In this document: positions 55,811 to 64,000 of the stretch, piece after piece | Layout: every line of letters begins with the position of its first letter | Numbering within the stretch: the stretch's first letter is position 1 | From: Elephas maximus indicus | Taxonomy: Eukaryota > Chordata > Mammalia > Proboscidea > Elephantidae | DNA: 64,000 nt | Direction: 5' to 3' | NCBI RefSeq assembly: GCF_024166365.1 | Contig: NC_064841.1 | Span: forward strand, 29,008,001-29,072,000 | Notes under the pieces: generated by a model | The model's input: the letters and a program-made list of their open reading frames with translations, nothing else | What the model was told of the DNA's origin: nothing | The model's database searches: none | Position numbers and translations under genes: made by a program

Positions 55811-58369
55811 CTGTGTAAGCTTTGAGTGAAGGGTGAACCTCATTAGTGGTGTCAGTACTGAGTTAAAAGGGTGTCTGGGGGCCATACCTTCAGAGTTTCT
55901 CCAGCCTTCATTAGACCAGTAAGTCTGTTTTTTTTTTTTTAAGTGACTTTGAATTTTGTGTTACATTTTTCTCCAGCTCTGTCTGGGACTGTTTGATCCC
56001 TGTCAGAGCAGTCAGTGGGGGTAGCCTTGCACTGTCTAGTTGTGCTGGATGCAGTCTGGTGGAGGGTGTGGTAGTTGTGTTCTGTTAGTCCTTTGGATTA
56101 ATTTTTGCCTTGTGTATTTGGTTTTCTTCATTCTCCCTTGCTCCAGACGGGGTGGGACCAGTGGAGTACTTTAGATGGCTGCTCACAAGCTTTGAAGACC
56201 CCAGACACCACTCACCGAAGTAGAATGTAGAACATTTTCCTTATCAACTGTGTTATGCCAGTTGAGCTAGATGTCCTCCTAGACCATGGTCCCCAGCCCT
56301 CAGCCCAGTAACTCGATCCCTATGGGAATTTGGATGTGTCTATGAAGATTCTATAACTTTGCCTTGGTCAAGTTGTGCTGGCTTCCCCAGTATTGTATGC
56401 TGCCTTACCCTTCACCAAAGTTACCACTTATCTATTGTCTAGTTAACGTTTTTCCCTCCCCCCATCTCCCCTTTCTTGTAACCGTCAAAGATTGTTTCTT
56501 TCTGTGTGTACACCTTTTCATGAGTTTTTATAATAGTGGTCTCATATAGTATTTGCCCTTTTGTGATTATTTCACCCAGTGTAATGCCCTCCAGGTTCAC
56601 GCACCTTGTGAGGTGTTTCACAGATTAACCATCATTCTTTATCGTTGCATGGTGTTCCATTGTATGTATGTAACATAGTTTGTTTATCCATTCATGATAT
56701 CGATGGGCACTTAGGTTGTTTCTATCTTTTTGCTGTTGTGAATAATGCTGCAGTGAACATGGGTGTGCGTATGTCTGTTCGTGTGATGGCTCTTATTTCT
56801 CTAAGATATATTCCTAGGAGTGGGATTGCTGGATCATATAGTATTTTTATTTTTAGCTTTTTAAGGAAGGGCCATATAGTTTTCCAAAATGGTTGTACCA
56901 TTTTACATTCCCACCAGCAGGGCATAAGAGTTCCAATCTCCCTACAGCCTCTCCAGCGTTTGTTATTTTCTGATTCGTGCCAGTAATATTAGGATGAGAT
57001 GGTATCTCATCATAATTTTGATTTGCATTTTTCTAATGGCTAATGATCCACAAGCATTTCCTCATGTGTCTTTTAGCTGCCTGAATGTTTTCTTTGGTGA
57101 AGGGTGTGTTCATATCCTTTGCTTATTTTTTAATTGGATTGTCTTTTTGTTGTAGAGGTATTGGATTTCGTATAGATTTTAGAGATTAGACCTTTGTTGG
57201 AATATCCATAGCCAAATTTTTTTCCCCAATCTGTAGGTTCTCTTTTCCCTCTTTTGGTGAAGTCTTTTGATGAGCATAAGTATTTAATTTTTAGAAGATC
57301 CCAGTTATCTAGCTTATCTTCTGGTGTTTTTGTATTGTTAGTTATGGTTTGTATCATAGTTATGCCATGTATTAGGGCCTCTAATGTTGACCCTATTTTT
57401 TCTTCCAAGAACTTTGTAGTTTTTGGTTTTCTATTTAGGTCTTTGATCCATTTTTGAATTAGTTTTTGTGTATGATGTGAGGCACAGGTCTTGTTTCATT
57501 TTTTTACAGGTGGACATTCAGTTTTGCCGCACCATTTCTTAAAAAAGACTGTCTTTTCCCCGTTTAATGGACTTTGGGCCTTTGTTGAAGATCAGATGAC
57601 CTTCACTTGTATGGAGTTATATCCAGGTTCTTGATTCTGTTCCATTGGTCAATGTGTCTCTTGTTGTACCAGACCAGACTGTTTTGACTACTGTAGGAAT
57701 CGTAGGTTCTGAGGTCAGGTAGTGTGAGTCCTCCTACTTTATTCTTCTTATTCAATAGTTCTTTACTAATCTGTGGCTTCTTTCCTTTCCATATAAAGTT
57801 AACGATTCATTCTTCCGTCTCGTTAAAGAATGCTGTTGGTATTTGGATCGGAATTGCGTTGTATTTGTTGATTACTTTGGGTAGAATTGACCTTTTCACA
57901 ATGTTGAGTCTACTTACCTATGAGCATGATATGTTTTTCCATTTATATAGGTCTGTTTTCCCTTCCTGCAGTAGTGTCTTGTAGTTTTCTTTGTACAGGT
58001 GTTTTATGTCTCTGGTTAGATTTATTCTTAAGTATTTTTGTCTTATTTTATTTTTTTTTAGGGGCTATTGTAAATGGTATTGCTTTCATGATTTCTTTTT
58101 CATAGTTCTCTTTATTGGTGTGTAGTTATCCAACTGGTTTTTGTGTGTTTATCTTGTATCTGTCTAGTCTGCTGAATCAAGGTGAACATTCTTTGCTAGT
58201 TGAGCTAAACTGCTGTTTAGTTGAAAGATGACTGATGGGATAGTTTCACTTTGAGATTGTTTTCAGTTTTTTTTGCTTGGAACAAAGTGCACTTTTGCTC
58301 CTGAGAGCTGGCTTTTAATCACATAGGCATATTTACCTTACTTATTCTTTGCGGTGTCATTTTTTCCTA

Positions 58370-58536
58370 TTGTTGTTGTTAGGTGCAATCAGGTCAGTTT
58401 CTACTCATAGTGACCTATATGACAGAGAAGGACTGACTGCCTGTAGGGTTTTCTAGGCTGTAGTCTTTACAGGAGAAGATTGCCAGATATTCTTTACACA
58501 GAGCTGCTGGGTAGGCTCGAACGGCCAATCTTTTGG
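58370..58536 (-). repeat. AfroSINE with RTE-like tail, antisense
   Basis: TTGTTGTTGTTAGGTGCAATC start and AGGGTTTTCTAGGCTGTAG middle, as in 44,630-44,797. Confidence 0.82.
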
Positions 58537-58751
58537 TGGTACATCTATTTGCTTAGTTTGAATCTATGTCTGTCATGTCCCATATGTATCACCTTTTCTC
58601 TCTTCATTTTCATATCTGTCTTTTAAAACTGGATCTGGTAGTGTTCCTTGTTTGTCTTTCACAGCATATATAGTATTTTCCAAACTGTCAATTATGTTCT
58701 TTATTACCTCCAGTTTTCCTTTTACATTTTAGACTTGCTTTACTATTACTT

Positions 58752-58920
58752 GGAAACCTTGGTGGCACAGTGGTTAATAGCTCAGCTGCTAACCAAAAGG
58801 TCAGCAGTTTGAATCCACTAGCTGTTCCTAGGGAACCCTGTGGGGCAGTTCTGCTCTGTCCTGTAGGGTCGCTATGAGTTGGAATCAAATCGACGGCAGT
58901 GAGTTTGGTTTTTTTGGTTT
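58752..58920 (+). repeat. AfroSINE
   Basis: GGAAACCTTGGTGGCACAGTGG head, GTCGCTATGAGTTGGAATC and TCGACGGCAGTGAG tail. Short TATTAC.TGG repeats flank it. Confidence 0.9.
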
Positions 58921-60149
58921 TAGTATTACCTGGTGAGTTCATTAAATCACAGATTGCTGGGCTCTAATTCTAAGGTTTCTATTTCATTAGGGCTGAGGTG
59001 GAGCCTGAGAACTTGCATTTTTCACAAGGTGATGCTGATGCTGCTGCTCCTGGGATGGGAAACTGTTCAGTAGAAAGTTTATTTAATAGAAAAGCAAAAA
59101 TTACTCAAATCGTGTCATAGCTAAATTTCTCTCATTCTTCCTCCCTTCCTCCTTACCTCTCCCTGTTCCCTTCCCCAACTTCTGAAAGCAATATGGAGCC
59201 AATAAATACTATTGATTAGATAAGTGACATGACCAAAGCAACGCTTTGGAAAATTAATCTGGTGATATTGTAAAATGAATTGAAGAGAGCAGAAGGCTTT
59301 GCCAATAACATTTTTTATATGGGGATTGTTACAGCCTTAAAATAAATAATTAGAATAAAACAGCTTGCTTTTGGAAGGATGGTTAAGATAAACCTAAGAT
59401 TGGTTTAAGTTGTCATGAATTTGATGTGACTGCATGACTTCTAATGGAAATGTACAGGCTTGTGGCTGTGGATATGGAGCTGGAGCTTGGGAGAAAGGTG
59501 AAAATTAAACATAGAAATACAATGATAGATTGCTTGATTGATTCAGTAATGTTCCAGGCACTGACCTAGACCCTACGATGGGACCATTCAGAATGACTGT
59601 GAGTGTAGTAAGGTTCTGGCAGTTTAGCTTCAAAGTGACTGAGAGGAGAGTTCACAGGGTGGGGTATTTGAGAGGAGAGAGGAAAAAGGGGGAGGCCCTG
59701 AAAGACAAAGAGGAGAATGTAGAAGGAATGATCAGCCATCACAGTTAATCAGGATACTTGATCCTCACATCGTAGAAGATAATATCGGGAAGGAAGCACA
59801 AGGCAATGCCAAATGCTACTGCAAAGCAAGAAGATTATGGTAGAGAATCACAGCCACTGGATCCAATGGTTGGAATGTCTTGGTTGGCCTGCAAGAGTGT
59901 TTTTTGGAAGGAGAAGAGATGTATCTTTTGTAGTGGGATGAGGGGAGAGCTTGTGAGGATGTAAAGGCTATGGTTACAGAGCAATTGTTCAGGAAACTTA
60001 GTGTCAAGCATTAGGGGAGATTAGAACAGCAGAAAGCTGACAGTCTTTTTTTCTTCCTAAAATGAGAAAGGCCTTTGGGTAGTGAAGATAGGGAGAAGGA
60101 AGCAATGAGGGGAGAGAGATAAAGGCATTGAGCTTGCAGTCTTGCCCAT
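58921..60149. other. TNIK intron 1, no gene or clear repeat
   Basis: AT-rich, apparently single-copy. Confidence 0.45.
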
Positions 60150-60960
60150 CTCAGTAAATGACCGCTCTATCCTTCCAGTTGCTTGAGGCAAAAACCTTGG
60201 AAATCATCCTTGCCCCTCCCTTTCTCCACTTCCCACCTTGGATCCACCAGAAAATTCTTTTGATACTACATTCCCTGCAAAAGTGTATTCAGACTGCAAC
60301 TACTTTTCACCTATACTTGGCCCTTATCATTTTTCTTCTGAATTATTGAGTCTCCTAACTGACCTCCTTCCTTTGCCTTTGACTGTAAGTCTATTCTCAA
60401 CACACTGTCTAGAGTGATCCTGAGAGACTGCAGTTGGATCATGCCACAGTACAAAATCTACCCGGTGGTCTTCCCTTTTACTCATCAGAGTAATCACAAT
60501 GGTCTACAAGGTCATGTCTGAGCTGTACTCCTGTCCCGCACATCCCCCATCTCTCTCCCTTCATCTGCTATGCGTCTACTCCCCCTTGCTCAGTGGCTTC
60601 AGCCACACTGACCTCCTTGCTGTTCCTCAGACCCTCCAGAAATGCTCCTACCTCAGACCTTTAGGAATGCTCTTCTCCAAATATCAGCTTGTTTTCTTGC
60701 TTCTTTCGCATCATCTTTTAAGTGAGGCCTGCCTGAACATGCTGCTTTATAAACTGCAACTTCACAGGGTTTAATACCACCTAACATGCTCTTTTTTAAC
60801 ATGCTGTGTATTTTGCTTACTGTGTATCTCTGCCTACAAGGCTGTAAACTCCATGAGGGCAAGGATGCTTTTCCTCTGTTTTGTTCATTGCTATATTCCC
60901 AGTGGCTAAAAGTATCTTCCAGTATAGGCTGTAAATGAGTATTTAATTAATATGAGAAAA
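60150..60960 (+). mobile_element. L2 LINE 3' region
   Basis: CCACAGTACAAAATCTACCC, CACAATGGTCTACAAGGTC, GCCACACTGACCTCCTTGC, GGAATGCTCTTCTCCAAATATC, then CTCCATGAGGGCAAGGATGC and TTGCTATATTCCCAGTGGC in order, over about 800 bases. Confidence 0.8.
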
Positions 60961-61009
60961 AGTAGGCATGATAATTGAGGAAGATGGGCCATAGAAGGTA
61001 ACAATAATA

Positions 61010-61160
61010 ATTGTTACTATTTGTTAAAGTAGATGCTTTACATCATCACAGCTTTCTTGCATGGTGGGTATCGTTTTCTCATTTTGTAGGAAACTGAGTA
61101 CTGGGAAGGTTGGTAAGCTTGCCAGGGCTAATAAACTTGCACAATCACTCCTAGATTATG
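61010..61160 (-). repeat. MIR-type SINE, antisense
   Basis: CATTTTGTAGGAAACTGAGTAC and AAGCTTGCCAGGGCTAAT match the antisense MIR core. Confidence 0.5.
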
Positions 61161-62171
61161 GAGGTACTCTAGTATAACTGGTTAAGAAAGGGGGATAAAA
61201 GTCATAGGATTTAATCTTTGAAGTCAGCAAGGATTTTTCTGAAATAGGAAGAAAGGAAGAAAAGGTAGGTAGAGACAGATAGGAGTTGAGATTGAGAGTG
61301 TGTGAGGAATCTCTTCACTGATGGTCTTAGTTTTTCTTAGTAAAGGAGGAAGCCAGGTTATCTAATGAGACTGAGTGGATGAGACTGGGGATTTTAGAAG
61401 AGCAGGGAAGGTATGAAGTTGACCCATTCCAGCAGTCTGCTGAAGAATCTACAGGAGATCAACAGTAGGATTCCTGCAGCGTCTTTAGGGTCCAGTTAAA
61501 GTAATAAATCAGCAAACCAAAATATGATAGAAATTGATGACATCTTTGATACCATTTAATCTAGTTCCCAATTTTTACACTTTATCACCCTGCACCCCTT
61601 TTGTCTGCTGTCTACCAAGACCTTGATCATTTCCACTCATCTTTGAAAATTGTACATCTGTTTTGCATTTGGTTGTTGGTTGGTTGAATCTCACTGTTCA
61701 CTGAGCTTACTAACTCCAGTGACCCTTCATTTGTCCACCCCTACCTAATCATCTGTCCCTGTTTCTGGACTTGAGGAGTCGGTGGCCGTAGGAGCAAAGC
61801 ACTGAAGGGATGACACTGGTAGGGTGTGGTGAGAAAGGGGTTAATGGACAGGTGCAAAGAGAGAGAGGAAGGTTGGAGGTACAAAAGAGGATGGAGCTGC
61901 AATTCAAAAATGGGGAGAGACTTGAATAAAACTCATCCCTGTTTAAAATAGTTTTATATGTATTCCAGAATGATTTTGATGTTTAATAAAATGCACGCTT
62001 TTACATTCATGGTTCTGTCTTTTCTTCCGTTTTCTTTTTTTTACAAGGGGTATCTATTTTATTCATATTTTAACTTTTTTTCCCCCTAAAACATGTGGAG
62101 ATTACTAACAGGATGTTTTCTTCATAAAATTAAGGGTAAATACTATGTAGAAAAAGTCTTTCCTACTGTGG
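61161..62171. other. TNIK intron 1, nothing recognised
   Basis: No gene or repeat family named; purine-rich at 61,230-61,310 and 61,790-61,900. Confidence 0.4.
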
Positions 62172-62215
62172 TTAGGGTTGCTATGAGTTGGAATTGCCTC
62201 AACAGCAATGGGTTA
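62172..62215 (+). repeat. AfroSINE 3' end remnant
   Basis: TTAGGGTTGCTATGAGTTGG and CAACAGCAATGGGTTAG; only the tail. Confidence 0.7.
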
Positions 62216-62301
62216 GCATGGGTAATAAGTATAATTTCTTAAATTTAGGGTTTGTAGTTAAATTATGCATGCTTGTGTTTTTATTTTTTATTTTTATTTA
62301 G

Positions 62302-62359
62302 CCAAAGAGGTACGAAAAAGTTGGCATCTCTGTTGGTTGCGATTAATAGTTTATCTGAG
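62302..62359 (+). other. Candidate cryptic exon in TNIK intron 1
   Basis: 58 bases framed by a long T-rich tract ending TTTATTTAG and by a strong donor GAG|GTAAGA. Joined in phase 0 to exon 1 it reads 14 residues and then TAA, so inclusion would truncate the protein. It is not the known kinase exon. Splice-site quality is the only evidence. Confidence 0.2.
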
Positions 62360-62614
62360 GTAAGAATTGTTGGTCCATAAACCAGTCTTTCAGTATTTGG
62401 CAGATTGTTTAATTTGTTATTTTTGAAATTAGCATGTGTATATTAAAAACAAGTATTAAATTAATTGCTTTTTCCAAAACATACGTATTAATCATAAATA
62501 AATTGAATGGGGTGTATATAAATACAATGTACCAGTTTATGTGAATTCAGAGTTTTTAAAAAAATATAAAGAGTTTAATCTAAATGATTTATGTGATTGT
62601 AGTCATTTCTTCAA

Positions 62615-62736
62615 GGAGCAGTGGTGGCGTAATGGTTAAGCACTTGGCTGCTAACCCAAAGGCTGGCTGTTCAAATCCACACAGTGGCTTTTTGGGAAAA
62701 AGACCCAGTGATCTGCTTCTGTAAAGATGATGGCCT
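62615..62736 (+). repeat. AfroSINE, 5' half, split by L1-C
   Basis: GGAGCAGTGGTGGCGTAATGG head to CTGCTTCTGTAAAGATGATGGCC. The second half should lie beyond L1-C, outside the window. Confidence 0.85.
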
Positions 62737-64000
62737 AGGCAGAGCCAACTTGTCACCCTAGACAGAGGTATCATGTCTCTCTGTAGCAAAGACCTGAAAA
62801 ACTAAGTAAAACAGATACAAATGTCAATGCTGGCACCCTAAGCATCAAATGAAAGAATAAAGAACTAGATCAAACATCAAATAGATGAAGAAACTGAAGG
62901 AAAACAGAATGAGGAGAGACACAGAGTGGAGGTCCCCTGCCAACTAACATAGTAGAGCATCCCCATCTTGGCGAACAGCCATCAATGACCCCAGACAGGG
63001 AGTACAGGAAGGCAACTTCATGGAGCTCCCAACAGGAGACAAAGCACCCGGCAATCAGAGAAACATTCTCTCCCATCTGTCACTCTTCCACTCCATACAA
63101 CACCTCCACCCCTCCCAACGGGCGCTGCAGATTTGCCTTGGTTAGAGGGCTACTAGCCACCACCAGCCTGGGTTTGCCCTGTCCCCGCCTGCTAGCTCCT
63201 GCCACACCATATTTTATTTTATTTTATTTTTTCCTTTCTTCCTTACATTTCTCCCTCCAACCTAGCCCATACCTCACCTCTATCCCTTCCTGCCAGGCCA
63301 TGCAGTGCTGCCTTGGCTAGACAAGACTAGAGAGACACTGGCCTGCCACCAGCCTGGGTCTGCCATGCCCCCACCTGCAGGCTCCTGCCACACTATTTTT
63401 TACTTTTTTCCCCCCTTTCTTCCTTTTCTTTCTCCCTCCCACTCAGCCCATACCTTACCTCTCCTTCTTACCACCAGGCCACGCCATGCTGCCTTGGCTA
63501 GAGAGGCACCAGCCTGCTGCCAGCCTGGACCCGCCCCACTCCCAACCTGTCAACTCTGATTGCGCAATATTATTGTTATATTTATTTTTTCCTCTTGCTT
63601 CCTTTTCTTTTTCGCTTCTACCTAGCCACTTACCCTACCTCTACCCTTCCCACCGAGCTACTCTGTACCTCCTTGGCTAGAGAGACACTGGTGTGCTACC
63701 AGCCCAGGTCTGCCCCCCACCACCTGTTGGATCCGGTCATGCCATTTTTTTCTCTCTTCCTTTTCTTTTGCTCTCTCACCTAGCCCATACCTCACCTCTA
63801 CCCCTCCCCACTAAGTCATGCTGTGCTGCCTTGGCTAGAGAGACACTGTCCCACTGCCCTCCCGTGTATGTCCTGCCCTACTCCCTGGCTTCTGCTGTGC
63901 CATTTTTATTATTATTATTTTCCTTTTTTTCCCCTTCTTTTTTTTTCTTCCTCCCACCTAACCCTGTACCCCACCGCTACCCCTTCCTGCTGAGCCATGC
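62737..64000 (+). mobile_element. L1-C: 5' end of an L1 (same subfamily as L1-B), cut by window end
   Basis: AGGCAGAGCCAACTTG start, then AGCAAAGACCTGAAAAACTAAG, TAAGCATCAAATGAAAGAATAAAG and CAGGGAGTACAGGAAGGCAAC, all alignable with the L1-B 5'UTR read from 55,810 downward. The body of the element is outside the window. Confidence 0.88.
63130..64000 (+). repeat. Tandem 5'UTR monomers of L1-C
   Basis: CCTTGG(C/T)TAGA starts units at 63,136, 63,311, 63,492, 63,671 and 63,829, that is periods of 175, 181, 179 and 158. Each has GACACTGG..TGC.ACCAGCC, CCTGCCACACCAT-like sequence, a T-rich tract, then CTAGCCCATACCTCACC. A further unit starts at the window edge. Confidence 0.9.

Larger units (their letters stand above)
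51995..58176 (-). mobile_element. L1-A: 5'-truncated older L1, split by L1-B
   Basis: Its 3' end is 51,995-52,276, and it resumes at 55,811 through the 3'UTR (to about 56,560) and the C-terminal part of ORF2 (to 58,176). ORF2 remnants include [32 protein letters not shown] and KDFTKR, broken by stops and shifts; by comparison with the intact ORF2 it keeps about residues 730-1,271. Flanking TCAAGGCAAAC (51,984-51,994) and TCAAGGTGAAC (58,177-58,187) are a likely 11-bp TSD with two changes. Confidence 0.82.
51345..58365 (-). mobile_element. Old L1 3' end that hosts the SINE and L1 cluster
   Basis: The pieces 51,345-51,552, 51,758-51,773, 51,956-51,994 and 58,177-58,365 line up with 43,521-43,870 once the insertions are removed (TACAGTTCAGTTGATTACATTC; CTCAAGG..AACATTCTTTGCTAG). 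Confidence 0.6.
22752..64000 (+). other. TNIK: TNIK intron 1 (5' part; continues past the window)
   Basis: The intron opens with GTGAGC directly after the AGG codon of exon 1. I looked for the next coding exon, which should start with the residues DPAGIFELVE and carry the Gly-rich kinase loop, and did not see it, so the intron is at least 41 kb long. That fits a large gene with a very long first intron. It is mostly single-copy to about 31 kb and repeat-rich after that. Confidence 0.85.

Noticed and set aside
22752-64000. TNIK exon 2 or other kinase exons.
   Set aside because: No sequence encoding DPAGIFELVE or the Gly-rich loop was found on the + strand; intron 1 runs past the window.
63130-64000. 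Regularly spaced repeats that could suggest a CRISPR array or satellite.
   Set aside because: Units of 158-181 bases without short identical repeats and unique spacers, adjacent to an L1 5' end; this is an L1 monomer array in a mammal.

Overview
This is a placental-mammal nuclear sequence. It is most likely afrotherian and probably from the paenungulate branch (elephant, hyrax, sirenian). About 25 copies of a tRNA-headed SINE of the AfroSINE type are scattered through it, with RTE-clade LINE pieces sharing the same 3' end, a young L1 family with repeated 5'UTR units, and the usual placental background of MIR, L2, old L1 and LTR remnants. Nothing bacterial, plasmid-like, CRISPR-like or operon-like is present.

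Only one host gene is visible: the CpG-island promoter and first coding exon of TNIK (Traf2- and Nck-interacting kinase) on the + strand. The CpG-rich block spans about 21,580-23,330. The ATG is at 22,695 and the 19-residue exon MASDSPARSLDEIDLSALR ends at 22,751 on a GTGAGC donor, in phase 0. A 6-codon upstream ORF lies at 22,605-22,625. Everything downstream to 64,000 is TNIK intron 1; I did not find the kinase exons. Everything upstream is intergenic.

Layout. 1-9,400: intergenic, with AfroSINEs, RTE fragments and LTR-like repeats. 9,401-16,896: a full-length L1 on the - strand with a perfect 13-bp target-site duplication, an uninterrupted 1,271-codon ORF2, an ORF1 broken by an internal 189-bp duplication, and a GC-rich 5'UTR with about three degenerate repeats. 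16,900-21,500: intergenic repeats, including a 5'-truncated L1 with a perfect 13-bp TSD. 21,580-23,330: TNIK promoter and exon 1. 23,340-31,300: mostly single-copy intron. 31,800-49,150: mixed old L1, L2, MIR, LTR and AfroSINE. 49,675-58,365: deeply nested repeats, including a 5'-complete but 3'-truncated L1 inside the 3'UTR of another L1, itself inside a still older L1. 58,370-62,730: intron with L2, MIR and AfroSINE. 62,737-64,000: the 5' end of a third L1 with about 160-180-bp 5'UTR monomers, cut by the window edge.

The features most worth following are in the L1 lineage: two different 5'UTR repeat architectures, a small ORF between ORF1 and ORF2 kept in register in two subfamilies, the ORF1 duplication, and the 3'-truncated nested L1. 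For the host gene they are the short uORF and a candidate cryptic exon at 62,302-62,359. All repeat family names come from sequence recognition only; boundaries are good to roughly 5-30 bases unless a TSD is given.
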